In this document: piece by piece, positions 1 through 9,537 of the stretch
How positions within the stretch are numbered: position 1 is the stretch's first letter
Layout of the letters: each line of letters begins with the position of its first letter
Assembly (NCBI RefSeq): GCF_001552215.1
Contig: NZ_BCQT01000033.1
Location: forward strand, 1-54,676
DNA: 54,676 bases
Reading direction: 5' to 3'
DNA from: Actinomadura macra NBRC 14102
GTDB lineage: Bacteria > Actinomycetota > Actinomycetes > Streptosporangiales > Streptosporangiaceae
The notes under the pieces: generated by a model
What the model was told of the DNA's origin: nothing
Database searches by the model: none
Seen by the model: the letters and a program-made list of their open reading frames with translations, nothing else
Translations under genes and position numbers: made by a program

Positions 1-510
1 GCCGGTCCCGACCGGTTGTGGCTCACCGACATAACCGAGCACCCCACGACAGAAGGGAAACTGTATTGCGCTGCCGTGATGGATGCCTATTCCAGGCGGA
101 TCATCGGCTGGTCGATCGACACCCGCCAGGACACCGATCTGGTCATCAACGCACTCGCCATGGCCGTCACCCGGCGCACCCCGCCACCGCACTCAACCAT
201 TCTGCATTCCGACCACGGAACGCAATACACATCCTGGGCCTTCGGGAAACGTCTGCGAGATGCCGGGCTGCTCGGATCGATGGGCACGGTCGGTGACTGC
301 TACGACAATTCCATGATGGAGTCGTTCTGGGGAACGATGCAACTGGAGTTGCTCGACACCCGGACATGGAAGACCAGGGAAGAGTTGGCCGGCGCGGTCT
401 TTGAATGGGTCGAATGCTGGTACAATCCTCATAGACGCCATTCCAGTATCGGAATGCACAGCCCCGTCACGTTCGAAGGGCTCAACCTGCCCTCAGACAC
501 CCACGAGTGA
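1..510 (+). CDS. IS3-family transposase (OrfB, rve integrase core), C-terminal part
   Basis: Open from the first base of the window, so the N-terminal helix-turn-helix part is missing only because the window starts here. The visible 169 residues carry the DDE catalytic triad of the integrase core: the Asp of WLTDIT, the Asp of HSDHGTQYTS, and the Glu of NSMMESFWG with the usual NSMMES context. The C-terminal region with WYNPHRRHSSIG is the standard IS3 OrfB ending. The frame is intact to its stop, so the element may still be functional. IS3 members normally make the active enzyme by frameshifting from an upstream OrfA, which is not in view. Confidence 0.93.
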   Translation, partial: AGPDRLWLTDITEHPTTEGKLYCAAVMDAYSRRIIGWSIDTRQDTDLVINALAMAVTRRTPPPHSTILHSDHGTQYTSWAFGKRLRDAGLLGSMGTVGDCYDNSMMESFWGTMQLELLDTRTWKTREELAGAVFEWVECWYNPHRRHSSIGMHSPVTFEGLNLPSDTHE

Positions 511-546
511 CCTCACCCTGGTGTCCGTGCAACGGGGGGAACCTCA
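1..546 (+). mobile_element. IS3-family insertion sequence, right part
   Basis: The left end lies outside the window. The right end is placed at 546. Read inward from there the minus strand gives TGAGGTTCCCCCCGTTGCAC, a typical IS3-type terminal inverted repeat with a TGA/TCA tip, starting 36 bases past the transposase stop. Immediately beyond 546 the reading frame of a DUF488 gene resumes, so this is an insertion junction. The matching left repeat and the target duplication cannot be checked here. Confidence 0.8.
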
Positions 547-884
547 ATCGGCGTGAGGTCGACGCGGTCGAGGATCTCGGTGGTGTACAGGCGGGTGTAC
601 TCGGCAGCGAGTTCGCGGCGCGAGCGCTTGCCGACCCCTTGGCGGTCATCCTCCGCATACTGAATTCGGCGCAACTCGGTGGTTGGGGCGAGCTCGCGGT
701 GATGCTCGTAGGCGATCCGAGCACGGGCTAGGGACGCCTGCAACTGGCGTGCATTGGCCCAGGCGTACTCGGCTCCTCGGACACCGCGGCGCTGGCGTAC
801 GTCGAGCAGCAGCCGGACGTCCGCCTGCCGCAGCCGTCGCAGGAAGGACTCGCCGCCGAAGCCGTAGACGCCGACTGTCACCAT
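513..884 (-). pseudogene. DUF488 family protein, 3' end cut off by the IS3 element
   Basis: The N-terminal 114 residues match the DUF488 pattern: MVTVGVYGFGGESFLRRL, then VRLLLDVRQRRGVRGAEYAW and a Tyr/His-rich middle ending DRVDLTPIE. Family members usually continue for another 25-60 residues with a Cys/His motif (of the kind CVERDPEACHR). Here that part is missing. The last nine residues before the stop (VPPVARTPG) are read from the inverted repeat of the IS, whose end is at 546. ATG at 884 is preferred over GTG at 893. DUF488 proteins have no well established function. The gene is very probably dead because the conserved C-terminal motif is lost. Confidence 0.75.
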
Positions 885-962
885 CCTGAGCACCGGAGAT
901 CACCCACCTGCCCACCTGTCGTTCGGTTCTTCCGGCAGGCCTGCCGGACGCGGCGAGTCGCA

Positions 963-1358
963 TCATGCAACGGCGGTCCCCTCCAGCTCGACCATCAGGT
1001 CGGGGAGCGCCAGCCGCGCCACCCCGAGCATCGTCGTGGACGGTGCCACCCCGGCGGCGCGCAACCGCGACGCCAGTACGGCGTACTGTTCGAAGAGCTG
1101 ATCGACGTCGGTGGTGTAGATGTTGAGGCGGACGAGGCTTGCGAGAGACATACCGGCCTCGCTGAGCACCGCCTCCAGGTTGTCGATGCTCAGCGCCAAC
1201 TGCGCCGCCATGTCACCGGGATGCTGGGGCTGGCCGTCGCCGCTCATGGCAGTCTGTCCCGCGCAGTACAGGGTCCGGGTGTGCCCGGAGACGATCTCAC
1301 CCTGGTTGTAGCCCATCTCCACCGACCACGCCCAAGGGTTGACCGCCGTTCGCTGCAT
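963..1358 (-). CDS. RidA/YjgF family protein (reactive imine/enamine deaminase type)
   Basis: A 131-residue RidA-fold protein that starts MQRTAVNPWAWSVEMGYNQG and ends LPDLMVELEGTAVA. It has the family landmarks LYCAGQTA, a central helix with LEAVLSEAG and the VRLNIYTTD strand. RidA enzymes hydrolyse reactive imines from amino-acid metabolism; a related subgroup has other ring-opening roles, so the exact substrate is open. The ATG at 1358 has GGGAG upstream and gives the usual family length. An in-frame ATG at 1433 with an even better Shine-Dalgarno (GGGGAGG, nine bases away) would add 25 residues, so the start is not settled. Divergent from the WYL regulator, with a perfect palindrome between them. 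Confidence 0.85.
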   Translation of the reverse strand: MQRTAVNPWAWSVEMGYNQGEIVSGHTRTLYCAGQTAMSGDGQPQHPGDMAAQLALSIDNLEAVLSEAGMSLASLVRLNIYTTDVDQLFEQYAVLASRLRAAGVAPSTTMLGVARLALPDLMVELEGTAVA

Positions 1359-1452
1359 TGCCGCATCAGCTCCCTTCGGTTCGTCGAGGTTACCTACGCC
1401 CATCGGCTCAGTGGCCACCGTCTCTTTCGCCATGCTGAGAAGCCTCCCCGCA

Positions 1453-1477
1453 ATACACGACATCTTGTGTCGTGTAT
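1453..1477. promoter_or_regulatory. Perfect 10-bp inverted repeat, probable operator of the WYL regulator
   Basis: ATACACGACA at 1453-1462 is repeated in inverted form as TGTCGTGTAT at 1468-1477 with a 5-base spacer (TCTTG). It lies 18 bases before the regulator ATG and upstream of ridA, where an autoregulator would act on both genes. The palindrome is seen directly; its use as an operator is inference. Confidence 0.65.
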
Positions 1478-1494
1478 CCGCGTAGAGTCTTCGT

Positions 1495-2469
1495 ATGCGC
1501 GCCGACCGCTTGGTCTCGCTGGTGCTGCTACTGCGCCGGCACGGTCGGCTGTCTGCGGCCGCGCTGGCCCGCAAGCTCGAGGTATCCACCCGCACCGTGT
1601 TGCGCGACATCGAGGCGCTGTCGGCGGCCGGTGTCCCGGTCTACGCCGAACGTGGGCGGCACGGCGGTTTCGCGCTGTTGCCCGGTTTCCGGACCGAGCT
1701 CACCGGACTGAACCACGACGAGGCCCTTGCCCTGCTGATCGCCGGATCGCGGAGGGGCGCGCAGGCATTCGGCCTCGGCTCGGCGCTCGCTTCGGCGATG
1801 CTCAAGGTGGTTGACGCGCTGCCCGAGAGCTATCGGGACACCGCGAGCGATGCGGCGCGGCGCCTTCTCATCGACCCCGAGACCGACCTGCTCTCGCGCC
1901 GGCTGCTCGCGGAGGAGGTGCCCGAGACCGTAGTGGCCGAGGTCCGGCGCGCGGTGTTCGCCGGACGCAAGCTGCGCATCCACTACGCGGCTGTGGGCCA
2001 GACCCCCAAATGGCGCACCGTGGACCCGATTGGCCTGGTCACCGTGCGGGACCAGGGCTACTTGCTGGCCACCAGGTCCGGCGCGGACCGCACCTACCGG
2101 CTGTCCCGCGTCCTGGCCGCGGAGGAACTCACCGAACCCGCACAGCGGCCAGAACGGGTCGATCTGGACCGGGCGTGGCAGGAACGCAGCACTCAGTTCC
2201 GGACCGGCGGCGACCAGGTCACCGTGCTGGTACGAGTGCACCCGGCACGGCGACAAGACCTGGTAGACACCGCACTGGCGGTTCGCACCGAAGAAGCCGA
2301 CCCAGACGGCTGGTCGCGCCTGGAGGTGGACTTCCAAGACTCCAGACACGCTGAGTGGGCGCTGTGGCAACTCGCCACGAACGCGGAAGCCTTGGCCCCG
2401 CAGTGGTTGCGCACCTCCCTGCGCGACCGCGCCTCCGCGATCGCCGCTTGCTACGCAGTGTCGTCCTGA
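1495..2469 (+). CDS. WYL-domain transcriptional regulator (YafY/DeoR-like)
   Basis: 324 residues in three parts. An N-terminal winged helix-turn-helix (residues 1-60, LVLLLRRHGRLSAAALARKL) is followed by a WYL domain at about 150-235 (LRIHYAAVGQTPKWRTVDPI, then GYLLATRSGADRTYRLSRV). A C-terminal WCX-like extension runs to 324. WYL domains sense ligands or nucleic acid and control the attached HTH. The length is normal. ATG at 1495 has only a weak ribosome site; the message may be nearly leaderless, because the probable operator ends 17 bases upstream. Divergent to ridA, which is its likely target. Confidence 0.9.
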   Translation: MRADRLVSLVLLLRRHGRLSAAALARKLEVSTRTVLRDIEALSAAGVPVYAERGRHGGFALLPGFRTELTGLNHDEALALLIAGSRRGAQAFGLGSALASAMLKVVDALPESYRDTASDAARRLLIDPETDLLSRRLLAEEVPETVVAEVRRAVFAGRKLRIHYAAVGQTPKWRTVDPIGLVTVRDQGYLLATRSGADRTYRLSRVLAAEELTEPAQRPERVDLDRAWQERSTQFRTGGDQVTVLVRVHPARRQDLVDTALAVRTEEADPDGWSRLEVDFQDSRHAEWALWQLATNAEALAPQWLRTSLRDRASAIAACYAVSS

Positions 2470-2740
2470 ACGCTATCGCCGATCACAACGACTGCATGGT
2501 TCTCGCGGTTACTGATCGTCGACTGGCTGCCGGCGCGTCGTGACGAGAACGAGTCGGCCGCTGTCCCGTGCTGTTGAAGCCGCCTTCGAGTCGCCGACGC
2601 CAGAGCTTCGACTCAGCCTGGCCGTGAACACGTGAGGCATTGCCGAATCAGTTCGTGCAGGCCCCTCGTGGGAGCGCGGACTGCTTGCTGGCGGACCTGA
2701 ACCTTCACCGGCGACACCGATAGTGACCATGGCCTGGCGC
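2470..2740. other. Non-coding stretch between the WYL regulator and a transposase remnant
   Basis: No reading frame with the strong third-position GC of the neighbours and no recognisable motif was found here on either strand. It probably belongs to the same decayed mobile-element debris as the following remnant. Confidence 0.5.
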
Positions 2741-2944
2741 TCACCTAGCGAAGAGTAGGCGTCCTGCTGGCCGGCGCTGGAGGCGTGGGTGTTCGCGGTC
2801 GAGGTGATAGGTCCAGTAGGCACTTGGATCGCCGTTGGTGGTGATGGCCCTTGGCTTGAGAATGACCTCGGCCCCAGCCAGACGCCATCTCGCGCCGGTG
2901 ATCTCCAGACGGTCATCGATCAGCTGGCGTGCTCTTCCTTCAAC
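2741..2944 (-). pseudogene. C-terminal remnant of an ISKra4-type transposase
   Basis: The last 67 codons read RARQLIDDRLEITGARWRL, AGAEVILKPRAITTNGD and YWTYHLDREH. This is the conserved ending I recognise from actinobacterial ISKra4-like transposases (…DRLxITGARWGLxGAExxLKLRA…). Upstream of it the frame has no transposase-like sequence, so catalytic regions are absent and the fragment is dead. The family is recalled from memory and not searched. Confidence 0.5.
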
Positions 2945-3149
2945 CTCTGGCGGTGATCGGTCCAACCTGCATCGTGGCCCAGCAACTCGTGATGGCTCGA
3001 CAGGCCCAAGCTCGTCAACCCAGGTCGGTGTCGAGTCAACCATCGAGGCTGAGGCGGGCTTCGACGCCTGCCGGGCAGTCATCAGGACCAGGAAGTGGAG
3101 CAAGCAGCGATCCCTGTGGCGGTGAAGTGGTCCGCGACGCGCCAGGCTT

Positions 3150-3935
3150 CTATTCCTCACCGCGCTCATATCTGGCCGTTTCAGCCCTGGCAGTGACCAA
3201 TGCGCGAATCTCTCGGCCGATGGTTGCGGGATCCGGCGGCTGGTCGACGGTACGGTCCACATAGGCCGTGCACTGTAGGAGCCAACTACGGAGCGCGTCC
3301 TCGATTCTGGTCTCTGACCTTCGAGTCTTGGCCAGCGCCAGTCGGCGTTTCTCTTCGAGGACTCGGCGCGCCAGGTTCTCGTCCGTGGCCAAGGCCTGGA
3401 TGTCGTCGAGGGCGTAGCGGCCAAGCTGATCCGTCGGCAGGGCTCGCTCAATTGCGATCAGGTCGAACGACCTCCTCGGCCAAGCGAGGATCATTGCGGC
3501 CCCGGTCGCGTCGACGCTGTCGAGCAAAGGCCCCTTTCTGGCGGAGACGACCCTGCGTATCGACTCCGGGTCGAGCCGGTCCAGGTCACGCATGAGGTAA
3601 ACCGGGTACCCACGGAAGCGGCTGATCACCTTGAGATCGCCTTGGGCGACCAGTACCTCGACGTCCCTGCGCTCGACGTCGAGCCCGATTCGTGAGGCCA
3701 ACCGGGCCGCCGCCCGGGCGGAGCCTATCGGCGGATCGTCCCCGAACATCGCGATGACCGTGGCGCCGTTTCCCCTGTTCTCCTCAGCGAGCCGGGCAGA
3801 CCATCGTTCGCCGTCGACGTCGGGAGCCGGCACGAGTCCGTGCTCCCGCCCGACCCGTAGCTGCCAGCGGGACAGTCCAAGGTGACCCGCGAACTGGTGA
3901 GGACCGAAGTCACCACGAATGATCTGAGCAGCCAT
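3150..3935 (-). CDS. Unknown protein with an N-terminal helix-turn-helix-like region
   Basis: 261 residues. The second ATG of an ATGATG pair is used because AGGAGG then lies six bases upstream. Residues 10-50 (FAGHLGLSRWQLRVGREHGL) look like a DNA-binding HTH of the MerR/excisionase kind. The middle, with FRGYPVYLMRDLDRLDPESI and LIAIERALPTDQLGRYALDD, and the charged helical C-terminus (ARRVLEEKRRLALAKTRR) are not recognised. A conserved 27-base element lies 64-90 bases upstream and is shared with the gene at 9538. Codon use is a little less GC-biased than in the core genes, in keeping with the accessory surroundings. No function can be given. Confidence 0.75.
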   Translation of the reverse strand: MAAQIIRGDFGPHQFAGHLGLSRWQLRVGREHGLVPAPDVDGERWSARLAEENRGNGATVIAMFGDDPPIGSARAAARLASRIGLDVERRDVEVLVAQGDLKVISRFRGYPVYLMRDLDRLDPESIRRVVSARKGPLLDSVDATGAAMILAWPRRSFDLIAIERALPTDQLGRYALDDIQALATDENLARRVLEEKRRLALAKTRRSETRIEDALRSWLLQCTAYVDRTVDQPPDPATIGREIRALVTARAETARYERGEE

Positions 3936-3998
3936 CATGACCCTCCTGTCTCGATGAACATTGGCAGGACCACCATCTCTCGGGTCGCCCAACAGAAA

Positions 3999-4025
3999 TA
4001 GTGGAATGTGATTCTGTGGATAACT
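3999..4025 (-). promoter_or_regulatory. Upstream element with a perfect DnaA-box core (copy 1)
   Basis: In gene orientation it reads AGTTATCCACAGAATC, three free bases, then TTCCACTA. The first 16 bases and the TTCCACT part are identical to copy 2 at 9444-9470 (23 of 27 positions overall). It contains TTATCCACA, the DnaA-box consensus, and ends 63 bases before the start codon of the gene at 3935. A second weaker copy of TCCACAGAAT in the same orientation lies around 4068-4078. The surrounding 140 bases are clearly more AT-rich than the genes. Confidence 0.5.
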
Positions 4026-4133
4026 TTTCGGTCGGCGTCACTTCGCACGAAATCAATTGATTGCCAAATTCTGTGGACATATCGGGCGTGCGTCCCTGGA
4101 TCGAAGACCTACTGGTCGTGACACTCTGAGAGG

Positions 4134-5072
4134 ATGGATGTGATACGGCGGTTCGGCATCGGTCTGGCGGCAGTGGGACGGCCGGCATACATCAATGTGG
4201 GGAGAGCCGAGGCGCTCCCCGAAGACCGCAGCGTGGCCGAACTACGCCGCGCAACCTGGGATGTCCTGGACGTTGCGTACGCGGCAGGCATCCGCTGGGT
4301 GGACGCAGCGCGATCCTACGGTCGAGCAGAGGAGTTCCTGAGTGGATGGCTCTCCGCGCGAGGCCTGCACGACGTGAACGTCTCCAGCAAGTGGGGTTAT
4401 ACCTACGTCGGCGATTGGAAGATGGACGCGGCGGTCCACGAGGTCAAGGAGCACAGTCTCCGGCGCTATCGCGAGCAGTACGACGAGACGACCGCACTAC
4501 TCGACGGTCACCTGGCCGTGTACCAGGTGCATTCGCTGACTGAGGAGAGTCCACTGTTCCAGGACATTCGGCTGCAGGCTGCACTCCTGGAGACCGGTCG
4601 GAACGGTGTGCGCGTCGGCTTCTCGACCTCCGGCCCAAGGCAGGCCGAGACGATACGGCGTGCGATGGCGCTTGAGGTGTCTGGAGAACCGCTCTTCAGC
4701 ACTGTCCAAGCAACATGGAACCTCCTCGAAACGTCGGCCGCGGTGGCACTGAAGGAGGCACACGAGGCGGGGCTGCACGTCCTGCTCAAAGAGGTCTTGG
4801 CCAACGGGAGACTCGCCGTCCTTCCTCCCGCGCACGTGCGACGCGCCGCGTCCAAGCACCAGACACGACCAGACGCGTTGGCACTGGCGGGCGCCTTGAG
4901 TCAACCGTGGGCGGATACCGTCCTCATCGGGGCGGCGAGTCCAGCGCAGTTGGAGTCGAACCTGGAGGCGATGAAGGTGTCCCTTGTTGAAGAGGACCTG
5001 GATGCACTGGCCACCTTGAGTCTTCCGCCCGAACGCTACTGGGCCGAGCGAAACGCACTCCCCTGGACGTGA
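4134..5072 (+). CDS. Aldo/keto reductase
   Basis: 312 residues, full length for the AKR TIM-barrel family. The catalytic tetrad is visible: Asp57 and Tyr62 in RWVDAARSYGRAEEFL, Lys86 in VSSKWGY and His133 in VYQVHSL. The C-terminal part has ADTVLIGAASPAQLESNLEA, the usual NADPH phosphate-binding strand and helix. The substrate is not readable; such enzymes reduce aldehydes, ketones or sugars with NADPH. ATG at 4134 follows GAGAGG. It stands alone; the next gene is a kinase remnant. Confidence 0.9.
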   Translation: MDVIRRFGIGLAAVGRPAYINVGRAEALPEDRSVAELRRATWDVLDVAYAAGIRWVDAARSYGRAEEFLSGWLSARGLHDVNVSSKWGYTYVGDWKMDAAVHEVKEHSLRRYREQYDETTALLDGHLAVYQVHSLTEESPLFQDIRLQAALLETGRNGVRVGFSTSGPRQAETIRRAMALEVSGEPLFSTVQATWNLLETSAAVALKEAHEAGLHVLLKEVLANGRLAVLPPAHVRRAASKHQTRPDALALAGALSQPWADTVLIGAASPAQLESNLEAMKVSLVEEDLDALATLSLPPERYWAERNALPWT

Positions 5073-5145
5073 TCCTCCCCGTTCGGATGTGCAAGCCGGT
5101 TCGTGGCACGATGAAGCTCGCCCACCATGATCGGATCTCGCGCCC

Positions 5146-5763
5146 ATGCACCCTGGTCCCCCACAGATGATCGGCCCCTATCGTGTGGTCACACGGCTGG
5201 GCTCAGGAGGGATGGCGAGGTCTTCCTCGCAACGTCACCGAGCAGGCGGCTCGTGGCTGTGAAGGTGATACGACAGGAACTACTAGGCGATCCCAAGTGG
5301 CGTGCCCGGTTTCGCCATGAAGTGAGGTCGGCTCAGTCGGTCAGTGGTTTCTACACAGCGCCCGTCGTCGACGCGGATCCGGACGCCGATCAGCCGTGGC
5401 TCGCGACACAGTTCATCCGTGGCGTGAGCCTTTCCGCTGTAGTGCGGGAGAAGGGGCCACTGCCTGAGCAGGCGGCGTGCAGGCTGGGCGCCGGACCTCG
5501 TTTTCGCTGCGACCGGCGCGGCACCGTTCGGTACCGGCCACAAGGTCCGCGGTCGCATCGTCCATCGCGACCCTGACCTCAGCCGATTGCCGGATCCCAT
5601 GCGTGGGCTCGTGACGCGGTGTCTCGTCAAGGAGGCAGCGGAGCGCCCGTCGCCGGATCAGGTCCTCATCGCCCTGTCCACGCTTCTGGACGCGCACTAT
5701 GGGGAGGAGTGGCTACCTGCGGACTTCGCCGAGCTCATCAAGGCGTCCAGGAGAGAACACTGA
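5146..5763 (+). pseudogene. Ser/Thr protein kinase remnant without catalytic core
   Basis: The start reads MIGPYRVVTRLGSGGM in one frame. A one-base loss near 5213 (GGGATGGCGAGG where GGGATGGGCGAGG is expected) shifts the frame to EVFLATSPSRRLVAVKVIRQ, with the ATP-lysine, and IRGVSLSAVVREKGPLPEQA. At about 5497-5506 there is a jump straight to the C-lobe in another frame, ATGAAPFGTGHKVRGRIVH through DAHYGEEWLPADFAEL to the stop at 5763. The HRD loop, DFG motif and activation segment (about 100 residues) are gone. The message cannot give an active kinase. I know this family from Streptomyces-type PknB-like kinases. Confidence 0.85.
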
Positions 5764-5882
5764 TCGAAATCACGGCCGAGCTACCAAACGTGCGCGAGTG
5801 AATACAAAAGGTAACGACAGTGTGCGGGTGAGGCAGATCGCCGCCTCCGAGGAGCGGCGCGGGTAGCGCTTAGCTTTACCTT

Positions 5883-6545
5883 CTAGGGCAATCCCTCTGC
5901 GAGCGCATCCCAGAAGGCGTTCTCGTAAGCGTGCAGGAGGCGCGCTGCGCGAGCGATCTCTTGTGGGTCGTCGCCCGCCGCCAGGCCGGCGCTGACGACC
6001 GCCAAGGCCCGCTCTTCGAAGCCGGGAGGCGACTCGGCGAAGAACGTAAAGAACGCCACCGCGTCCTCGTCGAGGCCATAGTGAACGCCGAGGGCCTTGG
6101 CCGTGCGGGAGCAGTAGGCGCCCCACTCCTCAAGGTTGGCGAGCATGGCGAGAGCGACCTCGGCGGCGGTCCCGAAGACGGCGCGCTGTGCAAGGTAGGC
6201 GGGGTACGTCTGAGCGAACGGATGGGGCTCGTACGCGTTGAGATTCTTCTCACTTTCACCGAGCGCGACGACGAATCCGTCCAGCAGCTTGAGCGCTTGC
6301 GCCTCGCCTTGCGCGAGGTCCAGGAACAGGTCGCCGGCGGGTGAATCCGGATACCGCGCGGCCAACAGGGCGAAACTACGCCGGTCGCTACTGACGATCC
6401 GATACTCCTCTCCGGCCAGCCAGACCAGGCGTTCTCGGGGCAAGCGGCCTGTTTCCAGCAGGTCGAGGAACCTGTTCCCGGTCGGCGCGGCCGCGATCTC
6501 GTCTCGGACGCGCGCGGCGAGTTCGGTGGCGATGTGGTCGCTCAT
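5883..6545 (-). CDS. TenA-like (thiaminase II/PqqC fold) protein
   Basis: 220 residues, all alpha, starting MSDHIATELAARVRDEIAAA. The pattern LVWLAGEEYRIVSSDRRSFALL, ALAMLANLEEWGAYC, VHYGLDEDAVAFFTFFA and ARLLHAYENAFWDAL fits the TENA/THI-4/PQQC haem-oxygenase-like fold. TenA enzymes salvage thiamine pyrimidines. Many actinobacterial members of this size are uncharacterised, and I cannot map the active-site cysteine with confidence, so only the fold is called. ATG at 6545 is divergent from citrate synthase (129 bases between starts). The open frame runs far upstream through gltA in antisense, but only this part is coding. Confidence 0.75.
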   Translation of the reverse strand: MSDHIATELAARVRDEIAAAPTGNRFLDLLETGRLPRERLVWLAGEEYRIVSSDRRSFALLAARYPDSPAGDLFLDLAQGEAQALKLLDGFVVALGESEKNLNAYEPHPFAQTYPAYLAQRAVFGTAAEVALAMLANLEEWGAYCSRTAKALGVHYGLDEDAVAFFTFFAESPPGFEERALAVVSAGLAAGDDPQEIARAARLLHAYENAFWDALAEGLP

Positions 6546-6674
6546 GCACCCACCGGAACACCATGGCGGGCCCGCCGTCAACGAGCCGGGCCCGGATTGG
6601 CCCGTGTGATCACGTGGATACGATGAAGAGCGGAGCGTCTGCGCAGGTGTGGACGGAGTTGGGAGCGAGCGAGT

Positions 6675-7958
<1,284 letters not shown>

Positions 7959-8030
7959 CGACACGGTCCGGTCGCGGCGTGAACTGCGACGACGCGTGCG
8001 AGGGCCGTTCCGTGCGAGCGACGCCTGCGC

Positions 8031-8065
8031 GCGCACCGGGCGGGCTGAGGGCCCGTCCGGTGCGC
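8031..8065 (+). terminator. Hairpin terminator after gltA
   Basis: GCGCACCGG (8031-8039) pairs with CCGGTGCGC (8057-8065). A G-U pair and five more pairs (CGGGC with GCCCG) close a TGAGG loop, making a 15-pair stem. No T-run follows, which is usual for actinomycete terminators. Confidence 0.7.
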
Positions 8066-8181
8066 CCTCGTCAGCCGGGCAGAACAGAGCCGTACGTTCT
8101 CACCGCCCGCCGTCACTGATCGCATCTCCTAAACAGCCGGGTTAACCTGTGGTCGATTCCTCACGGAAGGCGGCCTGATCA

Positions 8182-9405
8182 GTGCCCTCCATCGTCGAGA
8201 CACGCCTGACGAACTTAGACTTCTGGGAAAGACCACAAAGAGAGCGCGACGAGTTGTTCGCCGCACTTCGGGCGGTGGAGGGGCGAGTGTACTGCCCGCT
8301 ATCCGAAGGTCCCGGTTTCTACGCGCTCACGCGGCATGAACAGGTCAGCGAGGCCAGCCGGCATCCCGAGGTGTTCAGCTCGCAACCCACCGCCGTCAGC
8401 GTCATCGACCCGGCGCCGGAAGTCATCGAATATCGCGGGTCCATGATCAGTCTGGATGATCCACGGCATGCCAGGCTCCGCCGAATCGTCTCCCGCTCAT
8501 TCACCCCGCGCATGATCCAGCGCTTTACCGGTGATGTGACCGTGCTGGCCCGCCGACTCGTGGACGAGCTGGCTGACCGGGGCCCCTGCGATTTCGTCAA
8601 GCATGTCGCCACTCCGATGCCACTCCAGATCATCTGTTCCATGATGGGCATCCCCGACTCCGCCTATGGCGACGTCATCGACGCCACCAACGCGATCCTG
8701 GCGATCGGCGATCCCGACTATGTCGGCCCAGACGGCAAGGACCGCACGACAACGATGCGCGAGAAGTTCTCCTACCTTCACGCACTCATGGCTGACCTGG
8801 GACGACTGCGTCGCGAACAGCCCGCGGACGATCTGGTGACCGCGCTGACGAACGCGAACGTGGATGGTGAGGCTCTCACCGATGTCGAATTGGGGCGATT
8901 CTTCACGCTCCTGGTCGTGGCGGGCAACGAGACCACTCGAAACGCTCTGTCACACGCCCTCGTGCTCCTCAGCGCGAACCCCGATCAGCGGACATTACTT
9001 CTTTCGGACATGAACCGGCGACTTCCCGGCGCGGTCGAGGAGGTTGTCCGCTACGCGTCCCCGGTGACGTGGATGCGCCGCACTCTGACTCGCGACTACG
9101 AGCTCCAAGGGCATGTCTACCGGTCCGGAGAAAGAGTCGTGCTGTACTACAACTCCGCCAACCGCGACGAGGCCATGTTCAAAGATCCGCATACGTTCAG
9201 CATCACACGCTCCCCCAACCCACACATCGGGTTCGGAGCTCCTGGCCCACACTTCTGTCTCGGGGCCCACCTGGCCAGGCGCGAGATTACAGAGCTACTC
9301 CGCGAGCTCTATGGGCGCCTTCCGAATATTCACGCAACAGCGACTGCCTCCCGCCAGCGCTCCAGTTTCATCAACGGAATTAAGTCCCTACCCTGCGCCT
9401 TCTAG
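8182..9405 (+). CDS. Cytochrome P450 (CYP)
   Basis: 407 residues from a GTG start at 8182. The I-helix oxygen-activation motif AGNETTRNAL begins at residue 247. The K-helix ExxR is in EEVVRYASPV. The haem-binding loop FGAPGPHFCLGAHLAR carries Cys359, the thiolate ligand. The N-terminal ASRHPEVFSSQP and the MISLDDPRHARLRRIVSRSF (C-helix) segments match soluble actinobacterial P450s. No ferredoxin or reductase gene is adjacent, so the redox partner must be elsewhere. The substrate is unknown. No operon partner is evident. Confidence 0.95.
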   Translation: MPSIVETRLTNLDFWERPQRERDELFAALRAVEGRVYCPLSEGPGFYALTRHEQVSEASRHPEVFSSQPTAVSVIDPAPEVIEYRGSMISLDDPRHARLRRIVSRSFTPRMIQRFTGDVTVLARRLVDELADRGPCDFVKHVATPMPLQIICSMMGIPDSAYGDVIDATNAILAIGDPDYVGPDGKDRTTTMREKFSYLHALMADLGRLRREQPADDLVTALTNANVDGEALTDVELGRFFTLLVVAGNETTRNALSHALVLLSANPDQRTLLLSDMNRRLPGAVEEVVRYASPVTWMRRTLTRDYELQGHVYRSGERVVLYYNSANRDEAMFKDPHTFSITRSPNPHIGFGAPGPHFCLGAHLARREITELLRELYGRLPNIHATATASRQRSSFINGIKSLPCAF

Positions 9406-9443
9406 ATTCCGTCATATGAGACATCCAGCGCATTTCTGTACCT

Positions 9444-9470
9444 AGTTATCCACAGAATCCTGTTCCACTT
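9444..9470 (+). promoter_or_regulatory. Upstream element with a perfect DnaA-box core (copy 2)
   Basis: AGTTATCCACAGAATC, then CTG, then TTCCACTT. It matches copy 1 (3999-4025, minus strand) at 23 of 27 positions, with the mismatches mainly in the three-base spacer. It ends 67 bases before the ATG at 9538, nearly the same distance as copy 1 from its gene. It contains the DnaA consensus TTATCCACA. Confidence 0.5.
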
Positions 9471-9537
9471 CCGTCAGACGGGCGCCTCCCCAAGGCTGGA
9501 CCAACACACCAGTCCGCCGACGGCTCAGGGAGTTGCC

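Noticed and set aside
3999..4025. DnaA-box pair considered as a replication origin
   Set aside because: Only one perfect box at each place, without a cluster, AT-rich unwinding region, dnaA or dnaN.
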